This document shows positions 56,252 to 64,000 of a stretch of DNA of 64,000 bases, piece after piece. A program made the translations under genes and the position numbers. Source of the stretch: Nocardia wallacei (GTDB lineage: Bacteria; Actinomycetota; Actinomycetes; Mycobacteriales; Mycobacteriaceae); contig NZ_AP023396.1 in the NCBI RefSeq assembly GCF_014466955.1, forward strand, positions 3,596,001 to 3,660,000, read 5' to 3'. Below the pieces are notes generated by a model. The model saw only the letters and a list, made by a program, of their open reading frames with translations. It searched no databases and was not told the DNA's origin. Each line of letters opens with the position of its first letter. The first letter of the stretch is position 1.

Positions 56252-56560
56252 ATGTCCTGCCTGTGGTGCGGGCGTGAGATCGCCGAATCGGAGGTGGGGC
56301 GGCGGCGCCGGTACTGCCGCCAGTCCTGCCGGCAACGGGCCTACGAGCACCGGAAAGGCTTGGAGGGCACCGGAATTCCGGAGGATGCGGTGGTCCTCAG
56401 CGCCCAGGAGGCCGCCGATCTGGCCGACCGCTGGTTCGCCGCCCGCTGTGCCGCCGAGGACGTCGCCACCGCGGTGGCCGAGGGCGCCGACGCCGCCGAA
56501 TTGGCAGAATTGACCGCCACTCTCGTCGCGCTCACCAAGGACGCCGAACGTCTTCGCTGA
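56252..56560 (+). CDS. Small zinc-ribbon-like protein
   Basis: A 102-residue protein. The N-terminus holds a probable zinc site: CLWCGREI and then YCRQSCRQRAYEHR, giving C-x2-C and C-x3-C. The remainder is helical and Ala/Glu-rich. This MSCLWCGR-type short protein is widespread in actinobacteria, with unknown function. ATG 56252 was chosen because the residues before it (from GTG 56198) do not look conserved. It converges on a membrane-protein gene with a 29-bp overlap. Confidence 0.75.
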   Translation: MSCLWCGREIAESEVGRRRRYCRQSCRQRAYEHRKGLEGTGIPEDAVVLSAQEAADLADRWFAARCAAEDVATAVAEGADAAELAELTATLVALTKDAERLR

Positions 56561-57647
56561 CCGGCTCGCGGGATCGCCCGGGCAGGAGACCGCTGTCGGC
56601 GGCGTCGCCGATCGTCACCGCACGCGAGTCGGCAGCGGCAGTCGTGGGTTCCCCGGTGTGGAGCAACACGGTCCCGGCGCGGGCCTCGCGGCGGGCACGC
56701 AGCGTGATGGCCAGGACCGCGGCGGTACCGATCGCGATCAGTCCGCCCGCGGTGAGGACCGTGACCCGGCCGGGGCGTAGCAGCGGCTCGGCGTGCAGGG
56801 CCTGCCGCAGCAGTACCGCGAGCACTCCGGCGGAGCCGATCGCGAGTACGCCGACGATCCGGGCGCGGACGCGTTCGGTGAGCCACGGATGCCGCCGCGC
56901 GAGCCAGGCCAGCACGACCGCCGCGGCGAGGAGCACCTGGATCGCGTGCAGACCGGCGAAGTGCGGCACGCGCAGATCGCCGCCGTGGGTACTCCAATGG
57001 GTGAGCGGCATGGTGTCGCCGCCGTCGCGCAGCGGGTCCGGCGTGTGGGTCACGGTGTGCCCGGCGGCGAGCGGGACCGGGCGGCCGTCGGCGTCGCGGG
57101 CGGTCTGCTCGCCGGTGAATCCCATCAGATATCCCAGCGCCATCCCGGCCACCGCGAGTGCCAGTCCGGCGTGGATCGCGCGCGTGGCAGGGCGGTCGAG
57201 GATCCGCTGCCAGGCGAGCACGAGCACGATCACCAGGTTCGCCACGAACAGCCCCGGCACCCCGGAGGCGAAGACGATCTGCCCGATGTCGTTGACGCGG
57301 TCGGTGTGGTCGGCGTTGAAATGGCTGAAGGTTCCGCGCGCGGCCTGCAGCACGATGAACCCGACGTCCACGAACCCGGTCACCGCGAATACCGTGCCCA
57401 TCCACCAGGTGGCCCGAGAGCCCTTGTGCGGCAACGACAACAGCCACGCCAGCGTGCCGGAGTAGAGCAGAAACGCCAGCCCGAACTTGAACGGTTTCAG
57501 CCACACCGACTCGCCGAGCAGCTGCCGCTCGTCGACGGCCATGGCCACGAGCGAGAACAACGTCAGCACGCCCATGGCCCCGGTGGACACGAGCAGCGGC
57601 CGATGCCAACGCCGCAGGGGGGCAACGATAACAGCGGTGGAATTCAT
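56532..57647 (-). CDS. Polytopic membrane protein, unknown function
   Basis: A 371-residue protein with about eight hydrophobic helices, including LLVSTGAMGVLTLFSLVAMA, LFVANLVIVLVLAW and AIQVLLAAAVVLAWLA. Conserved-looking polar positions lie between helices: SVWLKPFKFGLAF, HFNADHTDRVNDIGQ, and GGDLRVPHFAGLHAIQ. The His-rich motifs suggest heme or metal ligands, but I recognise no named family. The C-terminal 45 residues are hydrophilic. ATG 57647 is the first in frame. Confidence 0.7.
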   Translation of the reverse strand: MNSTAVIVAPLRRWHRPLLVSTGAMGVLTLFSLVAMAVDERQLLGESVWLKPFKFGLAFLLYSGTLAWLLSLPHKGSRATWWMGTVFAVTGFVDVGFIVLQAARGTFSHFNADHTDRVNDIGQIVFASGVPGLFVANLVIVLVLAWQRILDRPATRAIHAGLALAVAGMALGYLMGFTGEQTARDADGRPVPLAAGHTVTHTPDPLRDGGDTMPLTHWSTHGGDLRVPHFAGLHAIQVLLAAAVVLAWLARRHPWLTERVRARIVGVLAIGSAGVLAVLLRQALHAEPLLRPGRVTVLTAGGLIAIGTAAVLAITLRARREARAGTVLLHTGEPTTAAADSRAVTIGDAADSGLLPGRSREPVSEDVRRPW

Positions 57648-57842
57648 ACCCCGACGCTAGGAAGCGCGACCCCGCGCCGACGTCCCCCGCGGGTGCCGTC
57701 CACACCCGCTACCCGGGTACTAGAATCCACCGTAGGCACCTACCGGCGGTGGATTGTCCGGCGGAAGCGGCTGCCCGGCAGCGTGATTCACGCGGCGTAC
57801 CCAGGTCCGATATCCGCGAGCCCCCTCATCGGGCCCACGGTG

Positions 57843-58508
57843 TCAGTCCCGCAGTCCGCCGACGTCGATGCCGCGGGCGAGCAGCCACGGGACTGGGTCG
57901 ATCTTGTCGCCGTTGTCGTGGGTCCAGACCTCGTAGTGCAGGTGCGGACCGGTGGAGAAGCCGCGATCGCCGACGGTGGCGATGATGTCGCCGGCGCGGA
58001 CCTGCTGCCCGACGGCGGCGAGGATGTCGTTGACGTGACCGTAGACGCCGACGGTGCCGTCGTCCTGCAGCACCCGCACCCACATGCCGAATCCGGAGGC
58101 GGGCCCGGCCTCGATGACCACGCCGTCGGTGACGGCGGCGATGGGTGCGCCGAGCGGCTCGGCGAAGTCGATCCCGGCGTGCAGGGCGCCCCACCGCATG
58201 CCGAACAGTGAGCTGACGGCGCCCGCCACCGGACGCACGGTGAGCGGCCGGGTGTCCTTGGCGGACTTGGCCATCGGCCACGGCGCGGGCGGTTGCGGTG
58301 CGGCGGCGGGCTGGTCCTGCGAGATCGGTGCGGCGGCCGGCGCGGGCGCCGGCGTCTGCTGCACCGCGGCCAACCCGGCGGCCGAACTCTCGCCGTGGCT
58401 GTCGACGATGGCGAAGGCCCCGGCGGAGGCGCCGACGACGGCGGTGAGCGCGACGGCACGGGCTGCGCGCCGGGCCCGCCGCAAAGGTAACGGAACGGTC
58501 ACGGGCAT
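57843..58508 (-). CDS. M23-family peptidoglycan endopeptidase, exported
   Basis: A 221-residue LytM-type peptidase. An N-terminal hydrophobic segment after RRARRAARAV is a signal or anchor. A Pro/Ala/Gln-rich linker covers about 45-85. The catalytic domain shows the zinc-binding HAGIDFAEP (H-x3-D), later GPHLHYEVW (HxH), and VYGHVNDILA. These enzymes cut peptide cross-links in the cell wall or act as regulators. All ligands are present, so it should be active. Start ATG 58508 gives a short basic n-region. Confidence 0.88.
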   Translation of the reverse strand: MPVTVPLPLRRARRAARAVALTAVVGASAGAFAIVDSHGESSAAGLAAVQQTPAPAPAAAPISQDQPAAAPQPPAPWPMAKSAKDTRPLTVRPVAGAVSSLFGMRWGALHAGIDFAEPLGAPIAAVTDGVVIEAGPASGFGMWVRVLQDDGTVGVYGHVNDILAAVGQQVRAGDIIATVGDRGFSTGPHLHYEVWTHDNGDKIDPVPWLLARGIDVGGLRD

Positions 58509-58692
58509 GCTGCGAACCTACGACAGATCGCGCCGGGTTCCCTCCTTCTGTCGCGACCGTCACAGCACGGCGAAATCCCGGTTGATCTATCACGGTCCGA
58601 TAACGGCCCGCAGGTAAGGGCGCTGCGACCGGGGCGGATCGCGTCGCGCCGCGACCTTGACCGGACTCCGCCCGAACCAGCATTCTATTTCA

Positions 58693-59022
58693 GTGCCCAC
58701 TAACGGAGTCCGGGCTTTGACCGCTCTGGCCGATCCCACCCGGCGCGCGATCTTCGAGGCGCTGCCGCAGGCGCCGCGTGCGGTGGGGGAGCTGGCCGCG
58801 ACGGTCGGTGTCAGCAGTTCGGCGGTGTCGCAGCATCTGCGCGTGCTGCGCGAGGCGCGACTGGTGATGGTCCGCCCCCGGGGCAACCGGCGGCTGTACT
58901 CGCTGGACCCCCGCGGTCTCGCCGACGCCCGCGACTATCTGGAGCAGTTCTGGCCGAGCGCACTCGCGGCCTACTCGGCGGCGCTGTCGGAAGCCGGCGG
59001 CCCGCGGCCGCCGCGGCCGTAG
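58693..59022 (+). CDS. ArsR-family winged-helix regulator
   Basis: A 109-residue ArsR-type protein: LTALADPTRRAIFEALPQAP, VGELAATVGVSSSAVSQHLR as the HTH, and VLREARLVMVRPRGNRRLYS as the wing. No cysteine cluster is present, so metal sensing of the classical kind is unlikely. GTG 58693 is used because family members begin shortly before ALADPTRR; GTG 58657 is a longer option. No target gene is directly downstream on the same strand. Confidence 0.82.
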   Translation: MPTNGVRALTALADPTRRAIFEALPQAPRAVGELAATVGVSSSAVSQHLRVLREARLVMVRPRGNRRLYSLDPRGLADARDYLEQFWPSALAAYSAALSEAGGPRPPRP

Positions 59023-59045
59023 CATTGCGGCCGGTCGGCCAGCCG

Positions 59046-60032
59046 CTATCCGACGCGCCGGAAGGTGGCGCTGCGGCGGTCGGTGTCGGTGCCGGGCCAG
59101 GGCCGCCGGCGCAGTTGCTGGTCGACGGCGTCGATCACCTCGGCGACGCTGATCTCCAGCAGGCCCGGGTCGGGGGTGTCGGCGTGATGGTCGCCGGTGC
59201 GGCCGGCCCACAGCACGACGTGCCGTCCCAGCAGATGCGGCGGGGGGCCGCTGTGGCTGGGCGCGGTGGGACCGAACAGCAGCACCGTGCGGGTGCCGAA
59301 GGCGGTGGCGAGGTGGGCGACGCCGGTGTCGCCGCACACCACCAGCGCGGCCTCGGCCACGGTGGCCGACAGCTCGATGAGATTCTGCTGCCCGGCCAGG
59401 ACGTGCCGATGCGGCAGCCCGGCGCGGGCGGCGATGTTCAGCGCGATCTCGCGTTCGAATTCGTCGCCGGTGAGCACCACTTCGCGGCCCTGCACCAGCA
59501 GGTGCCGGACGACGGCGGCGAATCGCTCCGGCGGCCAGCGCCGCGCGGGCGAACCGGCACCGATGTGCACGACGACGCAGTCGCGGTGGCTGGTGGTGGC
59601 GACCGGCGGCACGAGTCCGAGGTTGCGGCGGTCCGCGGCGATGCCGCCGGCTTCGAGCAGGTGACACCAGCGGTCGACGTCGTGCATGTCCTGCTGCCAG
59701 GCCGGTCCGGCCAGCTCGGGAAAGGCGGGGTTGCGGTAGGTGAGGATGCGGGCCGGGTTGGTCTTGACCAGTTCCACGATGCCTTCGGTGCCGGCGCCGT
59801 GCAGATTGACCGCCAGCGCGGGCGCCTCGCCGTCGTAACGCAGGCTCTCCGCGTCCGGGGTGGGCACCATCGCGTCGACGGAAGCGATGAGATCCACGAT
59901 CGGCCTGAGCCGATGCGGCGCGGCGAGCGCGATGTGATCGTGTGGCCTGGCCCGGCGCAGCGCGCGGAGAGCCGGGACCGCGGTGAGCAGATCACCGAGT
60001 CCGCGTGCGCGCAGCACGAGTACAACCGCCAC
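59046..60032 (-). CDS. Glycosyltransferase family 9 protein (heptosyltransferase-like)
   Basis: A 328-residue GT-B protein. The acceptor domain starts VLVLRARGLGDLLTAVPALR, the N-terminal GT9 motif. The donor domain has VVHIGAGSPARRWPPERFAA, VLTGDEFERE and VCGDTGVAHLATAFGTRTVL followed by LFGPTAP. The known GT9 enzymes transfer heptose to lipopolysaccharide, and actinobacterial homologues act on unknown envelope glycans. No signal peptide, so it acts on the cytoplasmic face. GTG 60032 is the first plausible start. Confidence 0.87.
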   Translation of the reverse strand: MAVVLVLRARGLGDLLTAVPALRALRRARPHDHIALAAPHRLRPIVDLIASVDAMVPTPDAESLRYDGEAPALAVNLHGAGTEGIVELVKTNPARILTYRNPAFPELAGPAWQQDMHDVDRWCHLLEAGGIAADRRNLGLVPPVATTSHRDCVVVHIGAGSPARRWPPERFAAVVRHLLVQGREVVLTGDEFEREIALNIAARAGLPHRHVLAGQQNLIELSATVAEAALVVCGDTGVAHLATAFGTRTVLLFGPTAPSHSGPPPHLLGRHVVLWAGRTGDHHADTPDPGLLEISVAEVIDAVDQQLRRRPWPGTDTDRRSATFRRVG

Positions 60033-60372
60033 CCTCGTCTCCTAGCCATCCACCGAGCGACCCACGACAACAAACCCACTTCGCCCCCGCGCCCGGGGCG
60101 CGGCACGGACTCGGGAGAGCCACTTGGAGAGGACTACCCGAGCGCTGGGAACGCGAAACGCGTAATCGCAGCGAGATCTGCCGTCTCCGCCGGTCGGTCG
60201 GGACGGCTCGCACGGGATGGTTGCGACACAGCCTCACCGAACCGGGTTCCCGCTCGGCGGCGATCCAATCGGGGAAGGGCGGTACGGGTTCCGGCGCATC
60301 CTCCGAACGGCCGCGAATTTTCCTACTACCGAGTGTCGTTGGCGGGGGTGCGATCAACTACGCTGTGCAGTC
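60033..60372. other. 340-bp divergent promoter region without a recognised gene
   Basis: It lies between the GT9 gene (minus) and the small membrane-protein gene (plus). Near 60095-60115 is a short GC-rich interrupted palindrome (CCGCGCCC/GGGCGCGG). TACGCT, 12 bases before the 60373 start, is a possible -10 element. Frames crossing it are compositional. Confidence 0.4.
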
Positions 60373-60723
60373 ATGACATTCGTCTACAACCTGGTGGTCG
60401 CGACCCACGTGCTGGGTCTGGCCGCGGTCATCGGCGGGTACGCCTCGGCCCGGCCGAAGGTGAACGAGGTGATGGTCTGGGGTGCGCGGGCGCAGATCCT
60501 CACCGGCCTGGTCCTGGTCGGCATGGCCGAGAGCATCGACTCGCTGGGCAAGGATCCGGTGATGGCCAAGGTGGTCGTCAAGCTGGTGATCGCGGTGGCG
60601 GTCGCGGGTCTGGCCGAGGTCGCGCACGCGGATGCCAAGCGCGGCAAGGTGGTCGGGTGGATGGCCGACGCCGCGGGCGCGCTGGCGATCGTGAATGTCC
60701 TCGTGGCGCTGCTGTGGACGTGA
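60373..60723 (+). CDS. Small integral membrane protein
   Basis: A 116-residue protein with four hydrophobic helices: FVYNLVVATHVLGLAAVIGG, AQILTGLVLVGMAESI, KVVVKLVIAVAVAGLAEVA and AGALAIVNVLVALLW. The short polar segments between them (ARPKVNEVMVW, HADAKRGKVVGW) suggest a compact four-helix fold, as found in many actinobacterial loci. No family function is known to me. ATG 60373 is the only reasonable start. Its stop lies within a 15-bp tandem repeat. Confidence 0.75.
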   Translation: MTFVYNLVVATHVLGLAAVIGGYASARPKVNEVMVWGARAQILTGLVLVGMAESIDSLGKDPVMAKVVVKLVIAVAVAGLAEVAHADAKRGKVVGWMADAAGALAIVNVLVALLWT

Positions 60724-60755
60724 CTGCTGTGGACCTGACCGCTGTGGACGTGACC
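60711..60755. repeat. 15-bp tandem repeat across a stop codon, three copies
   Basis: GCTGTGGACGTGACT, GCTGTGGACCTGACC and GCTGTGGACGTGACC lie end to end. The stop of the membrane-protein gene (TGA 60721-60723) is in the first unit, so the repeat expanded from the 3' end of the gene. Confidence 0.85.
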
Positions 60756-60896
60756 GCGCCGGATACGGCGGGCTCGCGGCGATAGCGCGTTGACATCCAC
60801 TGAGACGACGCTCACACTCGTGTCTGTATTCGGGCCCGCCGGTACAGGTTAACGGGCGGTTCCGGTCGTCCGGCCCACAGCGCGTGAGGGACAACG

Positions 60897-61658
60897 ATGT
60901 CCAGCGGAGACCACGACCATCTCCCCGTCACCGCGATGCCTCGCGCGCCGGTGCCCGGTCTCGTGCGTCCGCCGGTGGCCACCCCCGGATTCGCTGCGCC
61001 GGCGGGGGAGTTGGATCGCTTTGCGCGGCACCGGTTGTCGCTGTACGGCAGCTGGCTGTGGTGGCGGCTGGACCGTGCCCAGCGCCGCGGCCTGACCCGC
61101 CGCGAACTCGTGCGGATACTCACCGCGGGCATGTGCGCCCAGTCGGTGCTGTCGTTGCTGCCGCGCCGGGAACCGGACGCCGGTACCCACCGCAATTCGT
61201 CGCTGTTCGTGCGGCTGGCCACGGCGACCGGAGTGGTTCCCTACCGGCCGCCGGTGGCGGTGCGGCTGGCGGCCCGGATGTCGGCATGGCTGCCGCCGGG
61301 CCCGATGGATCCGGGCGTGCTGGCCTTGGCCGAGCAGGTCGCCGCGCAGCTGACGGGCGCCCTGGCCGACGACCCGCAACGGCAGGCGCACGTCAGGCGA
61401 GTCGCGCACCTGCGGCTGCGCACCGGGCTCCGGCATCTCGAACACGCCCGCGAGGACCTGGTCGCGGCCATGAATTCCCGTGCGCCGGTGGCGAATTCGC
61501 TGCGCCGCTGGGCGCTGGCCGCGACGACGGCGGCCGCGCAGGCCCTCGTGATCCACCCCGAACTGCGGCCCGGATCCGGCCCGCTCACCACAGCGGCAGC
61601 GGCACACCGCGTTCGCCCGGCGGACGTGGACCGCGGATACGGCGGTCGGCCGCGGTGA
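60897..61658 (+). CDS. Hypothetical Arg/Ala-rich protein
   Basis: A 253-residue protein I do not recognise. The first 45 residues are Pro-rich and probably disordered. The rest is mainly helical, with [20 protein letters not shown] near residue 45 and long Ala/Arg helices. It has no transmembrane segment or catalytic motif. ATG 60897 opens the frame. Its last 74 bases overlap the convergent SnoaL-like gene, more than usual, so the extreme C-terminus or the annotation of one of the two should be treated with caution. Confidence 0.6.
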   Translation: MSSGDHDHLPVTAMPRAPVPGLVRPPVATPGFAAPAGELDRFARHRLSLYGSWLWWRLDRAQRRGLTRRELVRILTAGMCAQSVLSLLPRREPDAGTHRNSSLFVRLATATGVVPYRPPVAVRLAARMSAWLPPGPMDPGVLALAEQVAAQLTGALADDPQRQAHVRRVAHLRLRTGLRHLEHAREDLVAAMNSRAPVANSLRRWALAATTAAAQALVIHPELRPGSGPLTTAAAAHRVRPADVDRGYGGRPR

Positions 61659-62043
61659 TGGCGGTGTCGTTGATACTGGCCTCGCGCCGGCGCATCAGGC
61701 CCGCGTCGTCGAACTCCCACAACTCGTTGCCGTAGCTGCGCCACCACTGTCCCCGCGCGTCGTGCCATTCGTACTGGAACCGCACGGCCATGCGGTGACC
61801 GCGAAATCCCCACAGTTCCTTGCGCAGCGCGTAATCATGCTCGCGCGCCCATTTGCGGGCGAGGAAGGCGACGATCTCCTCCCGCCCGGTGACGAACTCA
61901 TCACGATTGCGCCACACCGAATCCGGGGTGTAGGCGAGCGCCACGCGCTGCGGATCGCGGGTGTTCCAGGCGTCCTCGGCCAGCTGCACCTTCTCGCGGG
62001 CGGCGGCTTCGTCGGTGAACGGCGGCACGGGTGGACGGGTCAT
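61585..62043 (-). CDS. SnoaL/NTF2-like fold protein, DUF1348 type
   Basis: A 152-residue protein: [60 protein letters not shown] and [20 protein letters not shown], which together mark DUF1348. The fold is a cone with a deep pocket, usually for small hydrophobic ligands; activity is unknown. ATG 62043. Divergent from the GlxA/AraC regulator with 131 bp between, suggesting that it is a target. Convergent overlap of 74 bp with the preceding hypothetical gene. Confidence 0.87.
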   Translation of the reverse strand: MTRPPVPPFTDEAAAREKVQLAEDAWNTRDPQRVALAYTPDSVWRNRDEFVTGREEIVAFLARKWAREHDYALRKELWGFRGHRMAVRFQYEWHDARGQWWRSYGNELWEFDDAGLMRRREASINDTAITAADRRIRGPRPPGERGVPLPLW

Positions 62044-62174
62044 GTCGGGGTGGTTCCTTCCGGTCGGCGAGCGGGTCTGCCGCATCCAGCGTCGCGTGGG
62101 GCGGCCGCCGGAGCCATGTCCATCGAGACACGAATCCCACACATCAGGACACGCCGGGTTGCTACCGTCGACCC

Positions 62175-63155
62175 ATGGCGCACAGACAGATCGCGGTGCT
62201 GGCCTTCGACGGGGTCCGGCTGCTGGACGTGACCGCGGTACTGGAGGTATTCGGCACCGCCACCACCCTCGGCGGCCGCTACGACACCGTGTTGTGCTCA
62301 CCCACCGGCGAACCCGTCACCACCGCATCGGGCACCCGGCTGCTGGTCGATTCCGCCTACGACGCGATCACCCGCCCCCACACCGTGCTCGTCCCCGGCG
62401 CGCCGGTCCTGCCGCACACGCCCGCCCCGGCGGCCCTGCCGGCGGCGGTGACCAGACTGTCCGGTCCCGCACGGCGGATCGCGTCGGTGTGCACCGGCGC
62501 CTTCGTTCTCGCCCAGGCCGGAGTGCTGGACGGACGCCGGGCCACCACCCACTGGCGGCACACCGGCCTGCTCGCCCGCGCCTACCCGGCGATCACCGTC
62601 GAACCCGACTCCATCTACGTCCGCGACGGCGCCATCATGACCTCGGCCGGTGTCAGCGCCGCCCTCGACCTGGCGCTGGCCCTGGTGGAGGAGGACGAGG
62701 GCGCGGCACTGGCCCGCGAGGTGGCGCGCGACCTCGTGGTGTTCCTGCAGCGCCCCGGCGGCCAATCGCAGTTCTCCGTGGCCTCGCGCACCCCGCGACC
62801 CCGCCGCGACGAACTGCGCACGGTCCTCGAGTCGGTGCTCGCCGACCCCGCCCACCATTCCCTGTCGGCCATGGCGGCCCGCGCCGGAGTCAGCGGACGG
62901 CACCTCACGCGCCTGTTCCGCGACGAATTGTCCACCACCCCAGCCGCTTTCGTGGAGTCGGCCCGCCTCGAGGCGGCCCGGGCCATGCTGGAGTCCGGTG
63001 AATCGGTCACCGCGGCGGCCCACCGCTGCGGCCTGGGCAGCGACGAGTCCCTGCGCCGCGCCTTCCTCCGCCACCTGGGCATCACCCCGTCGGCCTACCG
63101 GGCCCGATTCCGCACCGCGGCGCGCGCCGCACCACCGGCTCAGCGCAGCGCGTAA
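62175..63155 (+). CDS. GlxA-type transcriptional regulator (DJ-1/PfpI domain plus AraC HTH)
   Basis: A 326-residue regulator. Residues 1-180 form a DJ-1/PfpI sensor domain, [20 protein letters not shown] at the start and the nucleophile-elbow Cys in [16 protein letters not shown]. Residues about 215-315 form an Ara[56 protein letters not shown]. The sensor cysteine could respond to a metabolite or oxidant. ATG 62175. Divergent from the DUF1348 gene. Its 3' end overlaps the convergent cyclo-ligase gene by 16 bases. Confidence 0.92.
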   Translation: MAHRQIAVLAFDGVRLLDVTAVLEVFGTATTLGGRYDTVLCSPTGEPVTTASGTRLLVDSAYDAITRPHTVLVPGAPVLPHTPAPAALPAAVTRLSGPARRIASVCTGAFVLAQAGVLDGRRATTHWRHTGLLARAYPAITVEPDSIYVRDGAIMTSAGVSAALDLALALVEEDEGAALAREVARDLVVFLQRPGGQSQFSVASRTPRPRRDELRTVLESVLADPAHHSLSAMAARAGVSGRHLTRLFRDELSTTPAAFVESARLEAARAMLESGESVTAAAHRCGLGSDESLRRAFLRHLGITPSAYRARFRTAARAAPPAQRSA

Positions 63156-63856
63156 CGCGCGGCCAGCGCCGGAATGGCGGCGATCTTGTCCCGCGGCAGC
63201 CGATCCCACTGCAGCCCGGCGGGCCGGTACGGCTCCACACAGCGGATCACCGCCTCCGGCGTCACGATCAGATCCAGCCGGCAGTCGTGCTCGGCCTCGG
63301 GTAACTCCCCGTCGACCACCTGCAGCCGGTGCACCGTCGTCGCGATGAGCGTGCGTTCGTCGATCAGCCCGACCTCCTGCAGCAACGCGATCTCGATATC
63401 GGAGTAGCCCGCACCCTTCCCCAGCCGCGCGCCCCGCCGATTCACCGCGACACTGCCCAGCACGATCAGATCGATCGGCAGCATCTCGTCGACCTCCACA
63501 TTGCGCGCGACCCGCGCCGCGGTGTCCTTGCGCGCCGCCTCCGCGGCGGGCACCGGCAGCCGCCGCGGATCGAGCAGATAGAACGGCTTCGGCGCGGCGA
63601 GGCGCGGACAGGCCATGTAGATCAGCTTCCCCGCGTCCAGCGCCCGCCGCCGCACCGGGAACTGCGCGGTGTCGGGCACCGTGGTGAGCACCCGCGCCGA
63701 CGACCACTCGGGCACACCGGCCAGCCGATCGGCAGCGGCCGCCGCCCCCGCGAACTCGGGAATGTTGTACGGCGCACCCGGCGGCACCACCCCCTCCCGC
63801 TCCAGCAACGACCAGATGCGTTCGCGCGCAGCCTGTTTCGCCTCATCGACACTCAC
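63140..63856 (-). CDS. 5-formyltetrahydrofolate cyclo-ligase-like protein
   Basis: A 238-residue member of the 5-FTHF cyclo-ligase/MTHFSD family, which closes 5-formyl-THF to methenyl-THF with ATP. Family features include RIWSLLEREGVVPPGAPYNI, PVRRRALDAGKLIYMACPRL, LGKGAGYSDIEIALLQEVGL (the conserved G-K-G-x-G-Y-x-D/Y loop), and IATTVHRLQVVDGELP. This form, about 240 residues with the N-terminal VPPGAPYN, differs from the shorter canonical enzyme, so the substrate may differ. GTG 63856. It lies 71 bases downstream of another minus-strand gene that is cut by the window. Confidence 0.85.
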   Translation of the reverse strand: MSVDEAKQAARERIWSLLEREGVVPPGAPYNIPEFAGAAAAADRLAGVPEWSSARVLTTVPDTAQFPVRRRALDAGKLIYMACPRLAAPKPFYLLDPRRLPVPAAEAARKDTAARVARNVEVDEMLPIDLIVLGSVAVNRRGARLGKGAGYSDIEIALLQEVGLIDERTLIATTVHRLQVVDGELPEAEHDCRLDLIVTPEAVIRCVEPYRPAGLQWDRLPRDKIAAIPALAARYALR

Positions 63857-63927
63857 TGCGCCACTCCTCGTCTCGTAGCCGTCGGCACCCCCGCGGCGGT
63901 CCGCTGCTCGAGCGGCACACGGGTCGC

Positions 63928-64000
63928 TCAGCCCGCTCGCCGCGCCGCGTGCAACCGGGCCAGCGCCATGCGAGCCTCGGCGCGGGAGATGAGCTGATCG
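63928..64000 (-). CDS. C-terminal end of an unidentified protein, cut by the window edge
   Basis: Only the last 23 codons are visible: a helical, Arg/Ala-rich tail containing LISRAEARMALARLH and stopping at 63928-63930. Too short to identify. The next gene on this strand, the cyclo-ligase-like gene, begins 71 bases later, so they may be in one transcript. Confidence 0.4.
   Translation of the reverse strand, partial: DQLISRAEARMALARLHAARRAG

Overview
The window is very GC-rich and reads as a mycolic-acid actinobacterium, most likely Nocardia or a close relative. The reasons are the gene order shared with Mycobacterium tuberculosis, an ESX-type PPE-like/EspG set, F420-linked PPOX proteins, RbpA, and an exported glycine-zipper protein of a kind I associate with Nocardia/Rhodococcus. 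The genus is inference. The order recalls M. tuberculosis tatC-helY-Rv2091c-Rv2090-pepE, then Rv2074/Rv2073c/cobL/cobK, cobIJ/cobH/cobG/cobN/Rv2061c, and finally fxsA (Rv2053c), lnt (Rv2051c N-terminal half) and rbpA (Rv2050). These assignments come from memory of that genome, not from a search.

Layout. 1-7310: the end of tatC, a HelY-type RNA helicase, a Q-rich DUF4333 membrane protein, a broken GNAT gene, a 5'-3' exonuclease and an Xaa-Pro peptidase. 7335-7562: 55-bp tandem repeats. 7643-21709: cobalamin region with a biliverdin-reductase-like PPOX, an SDR, cobL, an exported protein where cobM is expected, cobK, a PadR regulator, cobIJ, cobH, cobG, and cobN behind a cobalamin riboswitch, ending in two convergent Rv2061c-like paralogues. 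21719-24243: two small regulatory modules, PadR/VOC protein and XRE/methionine aminopeptidase, each with paired palindromic operators. 24240-28242: an ESX-type operon of a small helical protein, a repeat-rich PPE-like protein and EspG. 28390-31399: a TldD/TldE protease pair. 31587-37241: TetR, TSUP transporter, a NarL-type two-component system, FxsA and an amidohydrolase.

37236-55610: lnt preceded by two 8-bp-period repeat tracts, then a 13.7-kb NRPS gene translationally coupled to a DrrAB-type ABC exporter, closed by a strong terminator. The NRPS reads C-A-PCP four times followed by TE. Its first module has an EntF/DhbF-like condensation domain and a serine code identical to EntF; modules 2-4 have three related, unassigned codes. 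The cluster lies exactly between lnt and rbpA, where mycobacteria carry ppm1, and no ppm1 is visible. This is the best candidate for an undescribed system: an aryl- or acyl-capped serine-first tetrapeptide and its exporter.

55623-64000: rbpA with a SigR/SigH-type promoter, small zinc-ribbon and membrane proteins, an M23 peptidase, an ArsR regulator, a GT9 glycosyltransferase, hypothetical proteins, a GlxA/AraC regulator divergent from a SnoaL-like protein, a 5-formyl-THF cyclo-ligase-like protein and the tail of one more gene. No rRNA, tRNA, IS element or CRISPR array was recognised.
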